Source of the DNA: Ensifer canadensis
GTDB lineage: Bacteria > Pseudomonadota > Alphaproteobacteria > Rhizobiales > Rhizobiaceae
Reading direction: 5' to 3'
NCBI RefSeq assembly: GCF_017488845.2
Contig: NZ_CP083370.1
Span: forward strand, 496,001-560,000
DNA: 64,000 nt
The translations under genes were made by a program, and so were the position numbers. How positions within the stretch are numbered: the first letter of the stretch is position 1; each line of letters begins with the position of its first letter. This document shows positions 9,257-17,156 of this stretch, in pieces. The notes beneath the pieces were generated by a model. That model was given only the letters and a program-made list of their open reading frames with translations. It ran no database searches and was not told the origin of the DNA.

Positions 9257-10409
9257 GCAGCGATAGCTGGACGCCGGTTCCGAGTGGCGGCACGAAAATG
9301 TCGTCGCGCAACTGTCGACGATTGAGGTTGAGACCGAGGCGTTTGGCCGCAAGTTCAAACCGGCGGCCGATCTGCCAGGCATAGGGACCGGCGCCCTTCA
9401 TGCGCTTGCCGAACTCGGCGTCATAATCCTTGCCGCCACGCATCGAGCGGATAAGCGACATGACGTGCCGATAGCGGTCCGGATAGTTCCGCAGCAGCCA
9501 GTCGCGAAAGAGCGGGCTGACCTCCAGCGGCAGGCGCAGCAGCACATAGGTCGCTTCCAGCGCTCCTGCCGATCGGGAGGCTTCCAAAACCCGTTCGATC
9601 TCATGATCGTTGAGGGCCGGGATGATCGGCGACACCAGCACGCCGGTCGGAATGCCGGCTTCGGTGAGGGCGCGCATCGCTTCCAGTCGTTTGGAAGGGG
9701 TCGAAGCACGTGGCTCCATCGTACGCGCCAGCTTTCGGTCGAGCGTCGTCACCGAAATGCCGACCCGTGCAAGTCCCTTTTCTGCCATCGGTGCAAGCAG
9801 ATCGATGTCGCGCGTCACCATCGCCGACTTCGTCACGATCATGACAGGATGGTTGGCGGCCTGCAGCACTTCGAGGATCTGGCGCATGATCCGCCATTCC
9901 TTCTCAATCGGCTGGTAGGGATCGGTGTTGGTGCCGATCGCAATCGGCCTCACCTTGTAGTCCGTGCGGGCGAGCTCGCGCTCCAGCAGGCGTGGGGCGT
10001 CGGGCTTGGCAAAGAGCTTCGCCTCGAAATCGAGGCCGGCCGAAAGCCCCATATAGGCATGTGTCGGACGGGCAAAACAATAAATGCATCCATGCTCGCA
10101 GCCGCGATAAGGGTTGATCGAGCGATCGAAGGAAATGTCGGGAGAATCGTTGCGGCTGATCACCGAGCGCGGCTTTTCCACCTGCACCTCGGTCTTGAAG
10201 GGAGGCAGGTCCTCAAGGCTCTCCCAACCGTCGTCGAAGACCTCGCGCGCCTGCGGCTCAAAGCGGCCCGACATGTTCAGTCCGGCACCCCGCCCGCGGC
10301 GACGGTCATTCTCGATCCTGAGACCGGTCCCGCTCATCAATGCTTCGGCAACCTCTGCCGTGTTGGCGGGTGCAAGCGCACCCTGCCTGATCTGAGACAG
10401 CTCTTTCAT
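9252..10409 (-). CDS. PA0069-family radical SAM protein (spore photoproduct lyase-like)
   Basis: A 385-residue iron-sulfur radical SAM protein. The cluster motif GCEHGCIYCFA gives the CxxxCxxC ligands near residue 110. It is followed by the family segments IGTNTDPYQP and TKSAMVTRD. This family is often annotated as DNA repair or SplB-like, but its substrate is not established. The ATG at 10409 follows GGAG. The frame could extend upstream into the regulatory region, but that part is not family-like. A perfect GTTC-N7-GTTC box 68 bp upstream, reading toward this gene, suggests LexA control and supports a role in DNA damage. The last codons and stop overlap a RIME-like repeat. Confidence 0.85.
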   Translation of the reverse strand: MKELSQIRQGALAPANTAEVAEALMSGTGLRIENDRRRGRGAGLNMSGRFEPQAREVFDDGWESLEDLPPFKTEVQVEKPRSVISRNDSPDISFDRSINPYRGCEHGCIYCFARPTHAYMGLSAGLDFEAKLFAKPDAPRLLERELARTDYKVRPIAIGTNTDPYQPIEKEWRIMRQILEVLQAANHPVMIVTKSAMVTRDIDLLAPMAEKGLARVGISVTTLDRKLARTMEPRASTPSKRLEAMRALTEAGIPTGVLVSPIIPALNDHEIERVLEASRSAGALEATYVLLRLPLEVSPLFRDWLLRNYPDRYRHVMSLIRSMRGGKDYDAEFGKRMKGAGPYAWQIGRRFELAAKRLGLNLNRRQLRDDIFVPPLGTGVQLSLL

Positions 10410-10476
10410 CGGAATCTCCGAGGGATCACCCGTTTGATCCCGTTTTGTTCTGATTATTTTCCTATCGCGAAAACAA

Positions 10477-10491
10477 GAACAATTCAAGAAC
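10477..10491 (-). promoter_or_regulatory. LexA (SOS) box, GTTC-N7-GTTC
   Basis: On the minus strand the sequence reads GTTCTTGAATTGTTC, an exact match to the direct-repeat operator described for alphaproteobacterial LexA. It lies 68-82 bp upstream of the radical SAM start and about 118 bp from the start of the divergent GT2-like gene, so it could act on either. Confidence 0.6.
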
Positions 10492-10608
10492 AAAAATCGC
10501 GCGTGCTGAAACGAGAGCGACCGGCATGACTTGGCGATCGGACAAATCGCGGGCGCGGTCATGCCACGCGGATGTAGCATTTTACGCTGCAATGCGGTAG
10601 GAACAGCT

Positions 10609-11136
10609 ATGCTGACGATCATCATGGAAACACGTGACAACGAGGCGGAACTGGCACAGACGCTGTCCGTGCTCGTGGCAGGCGCCGTCGAAGGTTTGGT
10701 CAGCGATGTCATCATCCTCGATCATGGCTCGAAGGACGGGTCGGTGCGCGTGGCAGATGCCGCCGGCTGCCGTTTCTGCGTCGATTGGGATCTGGGCGAA
10801 ATCGTGTGCTCCGCGCGCGGCGAGTGGCTGATGCTGCTTGAGCCCGGTGCTCGGCCGATAGGGCGCTGGGTGGATGAGCTCGTCGAGTATGTGTCGCTTC
10901 ACAAGGGGCCGGCCCGTTTCTCGCCATCGCGAATGCACCGCAAGCCGTTGCTGCATCGTCTCGCGCGGCGCGTAAAGCCGCTGGAGGCGGGCTTCCTCGT
11001 GCACAAGCGCGACGCCTTGGCGATCGCGCGCGGGAAGATGCCGCTGGGCGAAATGACGAATATCCGCGCCGTTCGAAAGCTTGCGACGGAGCTTGTCCCC
11101 GCCTGGGTCGCCGTTGACAGCAGGCAGAGCGCCTAG
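10609..11136 (+). CDS. glycosyltransferase family 2-like protein, possibly inactive
   Basis: A 175-residue protein resembling the N-terminal nucleotide-binding half of GT-A glycosyltransferases. MLTIIMETRDNEAEL opens the first strand, and VIILDHGSKDGSVRVA corresponds to the usual VVDDGSTDGT turn. The expected downstream DxD metal motif is not obvious; the corresponding place reads MLLEPGARP. Length is also shorter than normal (about 230 or more), so it may be non-catalytic or act on an unusual substrate. The ATG at 10609 is preceded by AGGA. The 26 codons that could precede it are rejected because the fold starts at MLTII. It is divergent from the radical SAM gene. Confidence 0.6.
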   Translation: MLTIIMETRDNEAELAQTLSVLVAGAVEGLVSDVIILDHGSKDGSVRVADAAGCRFCVDWDLGEIVCSARGEWLMLLEPGARPIGRWVDELVEYVSLHKGPARFSPSRMHRKPLLHRLARRVKPLEAGFLVHKRDALAIARGKMPLGEMTNIRAVRKLATELVPAWVAVDSRQSA

Positions 11137-11152
11137 AGTAAATTCGCTCCAA

Positions 11153-11185
11153 CAAAAAAGGTGCCTGTCCTGCGGACGGCACCTC
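11153..11185 (-). terminator. intrinsic terminator pointing left
   Basis: Stem AGGTGCC / GGCACCT extended by GTCC / GGAC. On the minus strand it is followed by TTTTTT (11154-11159). There is no T-run on the plus strand, so it does not serve the adjacent GT2-like gene. The nearest annotated minus-strand gene, moaB, ends 260 bp away. Confidence 0.7.
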
Positions 11186-11440
11186 CAAGCGGCTACCAAA
11201 TTTCCTTGCTAGCAAAGTCTTGTCCGAGCGACCGGGCGAGCCGCGCGTCGTATGTTTTTGTTCCCATCGCTTGGGGGGACATCGGCGATGGGCCGTCTTT
11301 GCTCCGGTCGAAGGATTTGCTCGGATCTCGTTGCGATCCCTCAATGCGAGCTGACGTTGGAAGCTGTAGCAGGCGGTTGCGGGTTTCGCAGTTCCCCAGG
11401 GAACAGGCTTGTCTCGCGGCACAATTGGGTCGCCGATTGA
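11186..11440 (-). ncRNA. candidate structured RNA between moaB and the GT2-like gene
   Basis: A gene-free 250-bp stretch rich in inverted repeats: CCCATCGC / GCGATGGG at about 11265-11297, GGATC / GATCC at about 11324-11340, GTTCC / GGAAC at about 11390-11404. It ends at a dedicated minus-strand terminator (11153-11185). This could be a small RNA or an unusually long moaB 3' UTR. I could not match it to 6S, SRP, RNase P or tmRNA by eye, and no promoter was identified. Confidence 0.35.
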
Positions 11441-11444
11441 GGCG

Positions 11445-11987
11445 TCAGCCCCGTTTCAGATGCTCGTCGAGCCGCGGCATGATCTCGACGAAGTTGCACG
11501 GCATGTGCCGGTAGTCGAGTTGTTGCTTGAGAATGCCGTCCCAGGCATCCTTGCAGGCCCCGGGGGACCCCGGCAGGACGAAGATGAAGGTGGCGTTGGC
11601 GACACCGCCTGTCGCGCGCGACTGAATCGTCGAGGTGCCGATCTTCTCGTAGGAAATCCGGTGAAAAACTTCGGAGAAGCCATCCATGCGTTTCTCGAAC
11701 AGCGGTTCGAGCGCCTCCGGCGTGACGTCGCGGCCGGTGAAGCCTGTTCCGCCGGTGGTGATCACCACGTCGATTGTCTCGTCGAGCGTCCAGGCCTCCA
11801 CCTGATCGCGGATCCTTTGCCGATCGTCCGGCACGATTGCGCGTGCCTCCAGACGATGACCGGCGTCGCGCACCCGCGCCTCAAGCGTGTCGCCGGATTT
11901 GTCGTCGGCCAGCGTGCGCGTGTCGGACACTGTCAGTATGGCGATGCCGACGGGGACGAAAGGGCGATTGTCATTGATCCCGGCCAT
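11445..11987 (-). CDS. moaB: molybdenum cofactor biosynthesis protein MoaB
   Basis: A 180-residue MoCF-binding-domain protein that binds or adenylylates molybdopterin during Moco synthesis. Visible motifs are ILTVSDTRTL at the N-terminus, VVITTGGTGFTGRDVTPEA (the pterin-binding TGGTG loop) and ALEPLFEK. The C-terminal half carries FVLPGSPGA. Length fits MoaB. Its ATG lies one base beyond the stop of ispE, so the two are probably translationally coupled. No other Moco gene is nearby. Confidence 0.9.
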   Translation of the reverse strand: MAGINDNRPFVPVGIAILTVSDTRTLADDKSGDTLEARVRDAGHRLEARAIVPDDRQRIRDQVEAWTLDETIDVVITTGGTGFTGRDVTPEALEPLFEKRMDGFSEVFHRISYEKIGTSTIQSRATGGVANATFIFVLPGSPGACKDAWDGILKQQLDYRHMPCNFVEIMPRLDEHLKRG

Positions 11988-11988
11988 T

Positions 11989-12900
11989 CTATTTCCCTCT
12001 GCCCACGGTTCTGCCGGCGAGAACGTACCATTCAGGATGGGCGGCAGAAAGAGTGTAGGCGGCGCGCTGCGCGCTTTCGTCGCTGTCGAACAGGCCGAAG
12101 CAGGTGGCGCCTGAACCGGACATCCGCACCAGCGCGGCTCCGGTTGTTGCCAGCGCGCCGGAGACGTCGGCGATTACCGGCTGCAGCCGGCGCGCCGGCG
12201 GCTCCAGGTCGTTGCGCATCGCCGCCATGGCCGAAAGCCAGGCCGCAGGGGAGCCGAGGCCATCCGGGATCACAAGCGGTGGGTTGTTCTTCTTTTCCAG
12301 CGTCCGGAAGATCACCGGCGTCGAGACCGCGACCAGAGGATTGACCAGCACGATCGGGAAGGAGGGAAGCTCAATGGCAGGGGTGATCTCTTCGCCGATG
12401 CCACTGGCAATAAGCGACCTGCCGTCTAGGCACATTGGCACGTCGGCGCCGAGTTTCAGCGCCAAGGCGGCGAGCAACGCCGGTTCGATGCCGGTCTTCC
12501 AGAGGTCGAGAAGGCCGCGAAGCGTTGCGGCCGCATCGGCGGACCCGCCGCCGATGCCCGAGGCGATGGGCAGGTTCTTTTCGAGATGAATGTGGACCGG
12601 GCCGGTGTCGACGCCCTGCGATGCCAGAGCCTGGCGCAGCAGGTCCCGCGCCTTGAGCACGAGATTGCCATCCTGGTCGTCACCCGTCGTCGACAATTCG
12701 GCGGCGAATGGCCCGGACAGAGTGAAACGGTCCTGCTCCGACGGAGTCAGGCCGATCCGGTCGCCGCGATCGGCAAAGGTGACGAGACTTTCGAGAAGAT
12801 GGTGGCCGTCGGCCCGTTGGCCGACGACATGCAGTGCCAGGTTGATCTTGGCGGGCGCCGCCCGTGTCAGCGCGAAGCCCGCAATCTCGCCTTGAAGCAT
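11989..12900 (-). CDS. ispE: 4-diphosphocytidyl-2-C-methyl-D-erythritol kinase
   Basis: A 303-residue GHMP kinase of the non-mevalonate (MEP) isoprenoid pathway. It phosphorylates CDP-methylerythritol at the 2-hydroxyl. The N-terminal APAKINLALHVVGQRADGHH and the ATP-binding LPIASGIGGGSADAAAT are diagnostic, and a C-terminal MSGSGATCFGLF completes the fold. It starts 7 bp after the TPR gene stop and is followed one base later by moaB, giving a TPR-ispE-moaB transcription unit. Polyprenyl diphosphate synthase upstream and dxs at 61-63 kb belong to the same isoprenoid route. Confidence 0.95.
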   Translation of the reverse strand: MLQGEIAGFALTRAAPAKINLALHVVGQRADGHHLLESLVTFADRGDRIGLTPSEQDRFTLSGPFAAELSTTGDDQDGNLVLKARDLLRQALASQGVDTGPVHIHLEKNLPIASGIGGGSADAAATLRGLLDLWKTGIEPALLAALALKLGADVPMCLDGRSLIASGIGEEITPAIELPSFPIVLVNPLVAVSTPVIFRTLEKKNNPPLVIPDGLGSPAAWLSAMAAMRNDLEPPARRLQPVIADVSGALATTGAALVRMSGSGATCFGLFDSDESAQRAAYTLSAAHPEWYVLAGRTVGRGK

Positions 12901-12907
12901 GCTGTGA

Positions 12908-14740
12908 TCAGGACTTCTTGTCCGGCGCAGGCGCCTCCGGGGTGACCTTCTTCGGCGCTGTTTCCTTGGCGTCGGCAGAGGCCGGAACCACTTCCTTAAG
13001 CGCCGGCAGGCCGTTTTCGATCTTGGCCTTGATCTTCGGGATCTCTTCCTCTTCGGGCTTCAGCTCAAGCGTCTGGGTCCATTGGAACACGGCTTCCAGC
13101 TTGCGGCCGACGCGCCAATAGGCATCGCCGAGATGGTCGTTGATGGTCGGGTCGCCGGCCATCAGCTCGGCTGCCTTTTCAAGCTCGACCACCGCATCGT
13201 CGAAGCGGTTCATGCGGAAATAGGCCCAGCCGAGCGAATCGACGATGTAGCCGTCGTCCGGCTTCAACTCGACCGCCTTGCGGATCATGTCGAGCCCTTG
13301 TTCCAGATTGATGTTCATGTCGACCCAGGAATAGCCGAGATAATTCAGCACCTGCGGCTGATCCGGGTTGAGTTCCAGGGCCTTGCGGAAGCTCGGCTCG
13401 GCCTTGTCCCAGAGTTTCTGGCGCTCATAGGCGATGCCGCGCTGGAAGAACACGGTCCAGTCGCTGCGCTTCGGCACAGGGCCGATCGCGTCGACGGCGC
13501 GGTCGTAAAGCTCGCCCATCTCCTTGTAGTCCTTGGCATCGGAAAGCACGCTGCCATAGGCGAGATAGTTGCGGATATTCTTCGGGTCGACGTCGATCAG
13601 CGCCTTCAAGTGCTTCTTGGCTTCATCCACCTTGCCGATGCTGGCAAGGCTGAGGCCAAGCTGCAGCTCGGACAGGCGGCGCATCGGCGAAGCCTCGGGC
13701 ACGCTCTGGTAAAGCTCGATCGCTTCCTTCGGCTTTTTCAGGTTCTCGGCGATGCCGGCAAGCATCACGAGAATGTCGGCGCTGTCAGGGTCGAGACGAC
13801 GCGCCGTCTGCAGATAGAGCGAGACGATGTCTTCGGCGCCTTCACGGTTGAGCGCGCCGCCGATGGAAAACAGCACGGCTGCCGCACCCTGCGATGCGTT
13901 CTTAACCTGCTGCTCCTGGGGTAGGCCGGTCTCGATGTTTTTCCGAAGTGCCTCGAGCGGGGTGTAGTTGTTGACCATGTTCTCGCCGACGGCGACCGTG
14001 TCGAGCGCCTTCTGTTTGTTGCCTTCGCGCGCCTCGAAGCGCGCCAATGCCTCGACCGCCCGCATGAACGTGTCAGGCGCAGCACTGCCGCCTTCGCGAT
14101 CGAGGATCGCGTCGTTGAGCTTGGCGCGAGCGGTGGCCTTGTCACCGGAAGCGATGGCGATCGCGCCGGCATGATAATTCTTGAATACGCGGAACCAGTC
14201 CGGTCCTTCGAGACCGTTGACCTGCGCCAGCGCCTCTTTGGGCTTGCCCTGGCCGAATTTGGCCCAGGCCGAAAGCAGGCCGTTCATCAGCCGGTCGAGG
14301 TCGTTCGGGCCCTCATAGTTCAAGAGCTTCTGCGCGTTGCGGTATTCGCGCTTGCGGATCGCCTCGATCGCACGGATGACGGTGGTGATGCGCTCGACAG
14401 CGGGATCGGATTTCAACTGCTCGGCGATCTTGGCGCCATCGTCGAACTTGCCGGCCATCAGCAGGGTGATCATCAGCCGCTGCTTGACTTCGTTGTTGTT
14501 CGGCTCGAACTGCAGGGCGATGCGGTAAAGCTCGTTGGCTGCGGCAAAGTCACGGTCCGTGTCGGCCGTGCGGGCAGCCAGGAACGCACCTGCAAAGGTG
14601 TTGACGGACGTGATGTCGAAAGGCTCGGTCTCTTCGACGGCGGCCTTTTCCTCGGCGAAAGCCTGGTAGCTGCCGCTGACCGAGGCAAGAGCTATCAGTG
14701 CAGCGCCGCTGAGAAGGCGGAGGATCGTCTTTTGCCGCAT
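12908..14740 (-). CDS. secreted tetratricopeptide repeat protein
   Basis: A 610-residue protein with a cleavable signal peptide (basic MRQK, hydrophobic stretch to about residue 24, cleavage near AFAEE). It has many TPR units through the whole chain, clearest at about residues 400-560, where LxxALELNPDQPQVLNYLGYSWVD and related repeats occur. The C-terminus is Lys/Pro-rich. It probably acts as a periplasmic scaffold. The ATG at 14740 follows AAAGG and starts the signal peptide. The frame runs 73 codons further upstream but that part looks non-coding. It heads an apparent operon with ispE and moaB. TPR proteins give little hint of partner, so function is unknown. Confidence 0.8.
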   Translation of the reverse strand: MRQKTILRLLSGAALIALASVSGSYQAFAEEKAAVEETEPFDITSVNTFAGAFLAARTADTDRDFAAANELYRIALQFEPNNNEVKQRLMITLLMAGKFDDGAKIAEQLKSDPAVERITTVIRAIEAIRKREYRNAQKLLNYEGPNDLDRLMNGLLSAWAKFGQGKPKEALAQVNGLEGPDWFRVFKNYHAGAIAIASGDKATARAKLNDAILDREGGSAAPDTFMRAVEALARFEAREGNKQKALDTVAVGENMVNNYTPLEALRKNIETGLPQEQQVKNASQGAAAVLFSIGGALNREGAEDIVSLYLQTARRLDPDSADILVMLAGIAENLKKPKEAIELYQSVPEASPMRRLSELQLGLSLASIGKVDEAKKHLKALIDVDPKNIRNYLAYGSVLSDAKDYKEMGELYDRAVDAIGPVPKRSDWTVFFQRGIAYERQKLWDKAEPSFRKALELNPDQPQVLNYLGYSWVDMNINLEQGLDMIRKAVELKPDDGYIVDSLGWAYFRMNRFDDAVVELEKAAELMAGDPTINDHLGDAYWRVGRKLEAVFQWTQTLELKPEEEEIPKIKAKIENGLPALKEVVPASADAKETAPKKVTPEAPAPDKKS

Positions 14741-14904
14741 GTCAAACCTTTCATTGCCGATCTCTCGGCCTTGCGCACGACTGAGGGTTGTTTTGGAATC
14801 AGCCACGTGTTGCCTGGCACAACTCTTGAGGAACAGAATGGCTTTTTTGGCGCAACGCGGCAAGAAATTCCTCTTGGATGTCCAGGTTCGGCCGGGCGCG
14901 CGCG

Positions 14905-15942
14905 TCAGCTGACCCGGTCGATGCAGAAGTCGATGACCTCGACCAGCGCCGATTTCCACGGCGAAACCGGGAGCGGTGCCAAGGCATCGCGCGCGATCGT
15001 GCCATAGTGCTGGGCACGGGCGATGGTATCGCTTAAGCCCCCATATCGCTTGATCAGGCCGAGCGCCTTTTCAAGGTTGGCATCGCTGCTGTCGCCGCCT
15101 TCGATCGCCTGACGCCAGAAGGCGCGGTCCTCCGGTGTGCCGCGACGATAGGACAGGATCACCGGAAGGGTGATCTTGCCTTCGCGGAAATCGTCGCCGA
15201 CATTCTTGCCGAGATCGCTGGCAGAACCGCCATAGTCGAGCACGTCGTCGACGAGCTGGAAGGCGAGGCCGAGATTCATGCCGTAGGATTTGAGCGCATT
15301 GCGGTCGGATTTGCTGGTCTGGGCGACGATCGGCCCGACTTCTGCGGCCGCGGCGAACAGCGCTGCGGTCTTGGCGCGGATGACCTGGAGATAGTCGTCC
15401 TCGGTCGTCTCCATGTTCTTGGCGACGGAAAGCTGCAGCACCTCGCCCTCGGCGATCACCGACGCAGCGGTCGACAGCACGTCGAGCGCATCGAGCGAGC
15501 CGACATCGACCATCATGCGGAAGGCCTGGCCGAGCAGGAAGTCGCCGACGAGCACGCTTGCCTGGTTGCCCCAGATCGTCCGAGCGGTGGATTTGCCGCG
15601 GCGCAGGTCGCTTTCGTCCACGACATCGTCATGCAGCAGCGTTGCCGTATGCATGAACTCGACGCTGGTGGCGAGCTTGACGTGAGCGTCGCCCTCGTAA
15701 CCGAACATCGCGGCGGAGGCGAGCGTCAGCATCGGTCGCAGGCGCTTTCCACCGGAGGAAATCAGGTGGTTGGCGACCTCAGGAATCATCTGGACGTCGG
15801 ACCCGGCCCTCGACAGGATGAGCTGGTTGACGCGTTCCATGTCGGGAGACGTCAAGTCAACGAGCGGTTTCACGGACGCCAGTTTGTTTTTGCTGTCTTC
15901 CAGCGGTATCACTACGCCCAACACCGGGACTCCTGTTTTCAT
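14905..15942 (-). CDS. ispB: long-chain polyprenyl diphosphate synthase
   Basis: A 345-residue trans-prenyltransferase that makes the octaprenyl or decaprenyl side chain of ubiquinone. The first aspartate-rich motif is LLHDDVVDES and the second LVDDVLDYGG. GGKRLRPML near residue 70 is the isopentenyl diphosphate site. Chain length cannot be read with confidence, but rhizobia usually make Q-10. The ATG at 15942 is preferred. An in-frame TTG lies 15 bp upstream, and the bases between form a perfect hairpin (TTGTCG / CGACAA) overlapping the start. It is divergent from a DUF2007 gene. The partner ubiA is at 36.3 kb. Confidence 0.92.
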   Translation of the reverse strand: MKTGVPVLGVVIPLEDSKNKLASVKPLVDLTSPDMERVNQLILSRAGSDVQMIPEVANHLISSGGKRLRPMLTLASAAMFGYEGDAHVKLATSVEFMHTATLLHDDVVDESDLRRGKSTARTIWGNQASVLVGDFLLGQAFRMMVDVGSLDALDVLSTAASVIAEGEVLQLSVAKNMETTEDDYLQVIRAKTAALFAAAAEVGPIVAQTSKSDRNALKSYGMNLGLAFQLVDDVLDYGGSASDLGKNVGDDFREGKITLPVILSYRRGTPEDRAFWRQAIEGGDSSDANLEKALGLIKRYGGLSDTIARAQHYGTIARDALAPLPVSPWKSALVEVIDFCIDRVS

Positions 15943-16029
15943 TGTCGCTTTCGACAATAGGAAGGGGGGGCACGTGCGGCAAGAGGCGAATTGTCCCGCT
16001 TGCTGAAATAGGACAGGAAAAACCGCTGG

Positions 16030-16251
16030 ATGAAGGAATTGATCCGCACCAACGACGTCGTTCTGCTCTCTTTTGCCGAGAGCTTGATGAAGGACGCCGG
16101 TATCAACAGCCTGATCGCCGATCAGGGCATGAGCATTCTGGAGGGATCGCTGGGCCTGCTGCCGCGCCGTTTCCTCGTGCCGGACGACGATGCCGATGCC
16201 GCGCGCCGCATCCTCGTCGAAGCGGGGTTGGAAGCGGAGTTGCGGGCATGA
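16030..16251 (+). CDS. DUF2007 family small protein
   Basis: A 73-residue soluble protein with the DUF2007 pattern: MKELIRTNDVVLLSFAESLMKDAGI, then a hydrophobic core and a C-terminal PDDDADAARRILVEAGL, like a ferredoxin-fold signalling domain. The function of the family is not established. It sits 37 bp before the tRNA methyltransferase on the same strand, the usual neighbourhood for this family in rhizobia, so the two probably share an mRNA. Confidence 0.75.
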   Translation: MKELIRTNDVVLLSFAESLMKDAGINSLIADQGMSILEGSLGLLPRRFLVPDDDADAARRILVEAGLEAELRA

Positions 16252-16288
16252 TCAGCGGTTCGTCGGCGCCTATGTGTGACGATCGGCC

Positions 16289-17080
16289 ATGAGCGAAGGA
16301 CCTATGACGCTTGTCGAGTCTGAGACGGTCGATGCATTCCACCGCGGCAGGTTCCATGTCGTGCAGCCGCTGGGGCAGGGACATCGCTCCGGCATGGATG
16401 CGATGTTGCTCGCTTCGCTGGTTGCTTCTGACCGCGCCTGCCGTGTGGCCGACCTTGGCGCCGGAGCGGGTGCGGCCGGCATGGCGGTCGCCTCGCGGCT
16501 CGATCTGGCCGAGGTCGTGCTGGTGGAGCGTTCGCCGACCATGGCGGCGTTTGCACGCCGAAGCCTCGCGCTTCCCGAAAACGGGCGTTTCGCCGAGCGG
16601 GTGTCGGTGATCGAGGCGGACGTTGCGCTTACCGGCAGGGCGCGCCGTGCCGCCGGCTTGCCCGACGATGCCTTCGATCACGTGATCATGAACCCCCCTT
16701 TCAACGATGCTTCCGACCGCCGCACGCCGGACAGCCTCAAGGCAGAGGCGCATGCGATGAGCGACGGCCTGTTCGAGATCTGGATCAAGACGGCGGGTGC
16801 GATCATGAAGCCGGGCGGACAATTGTCGCTGATCGCCCGGCCGGAATCGATCGCGGATATCATTGCCGCCTGTGGCCGCCGCTTCGGCGGTATCGAGATT
16901 ACGCCGCTGCATCCGCGCACCGGCGAGAATGCCGTGCGCATCCTCGTGACCGCGATCAAGCAGAGCCGCAAGCGGCTGGTGCTGCGAGCGCCGCTGATGG
17001 TGCACGAGGAGGGCGCCCATCGCTTTGCCGGCGATGTCGACGATCTCAACAACGGACGCGCTGCCTATCGGCGCCGTTGA
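16289..17080 (+). CDS. tRNA1(Val) A37 N6-methyltransferase-like protein
   Basis: A 263-residue class I SAM-dependent methyltransferase. The SAM-binding glycine loop is ADLGAGAGAAG (residues 54-64) and the catalytic NPPF motif is at 135-138, typical of adenine-N6 methyltransferases of the TrmN6/YfiC group. The N-terminus HVVQPLGQGHRSGMDAMLLA is also characteristic. The likely target is A37 of tRNA-Val, but specificity is inferred from the family. It lies between DUF2007 and the S49 peptidase on the plus strand. Confidence 0.85.
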   Translation: MSEGPMTLVESETVDAFHRGRFHVVQPLGQGHRSGMDAMLLASLVASDRACRVADLGAGAGAAGMAVASRLDLAEVVLVERSPTMAAFARRSLALPENGRFAERVSVIEADVALTGRARRAAGLPDDAFDHVIMNPPFNDASDRRTPDSLKAEAHAMSDGLFEIWIKTAGAIMKPGGQLSLIARPESIADIIAACGRRFGGIEITPLHPRTGENAVRILVTAIKQSRKRLVLRAPLMVHEEGAHRFAGDVDDLNNGRAAYRRR

Positions 17081-17156
17081 TTTACCGTATCCGGCATTGC
17101 GTTTGGACGACCAGTGCATACATGCAGGAACAAGTGTTCGTATTGCAGGAGTTGAA

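Noticed and set aside
11186..11440. 6S RNA, tmRNA, RNase P or SRP RNA
   Set aside because: None of the conserved cores of these RNAs could be found on either strand, so the region is left as an unnamed candidate.
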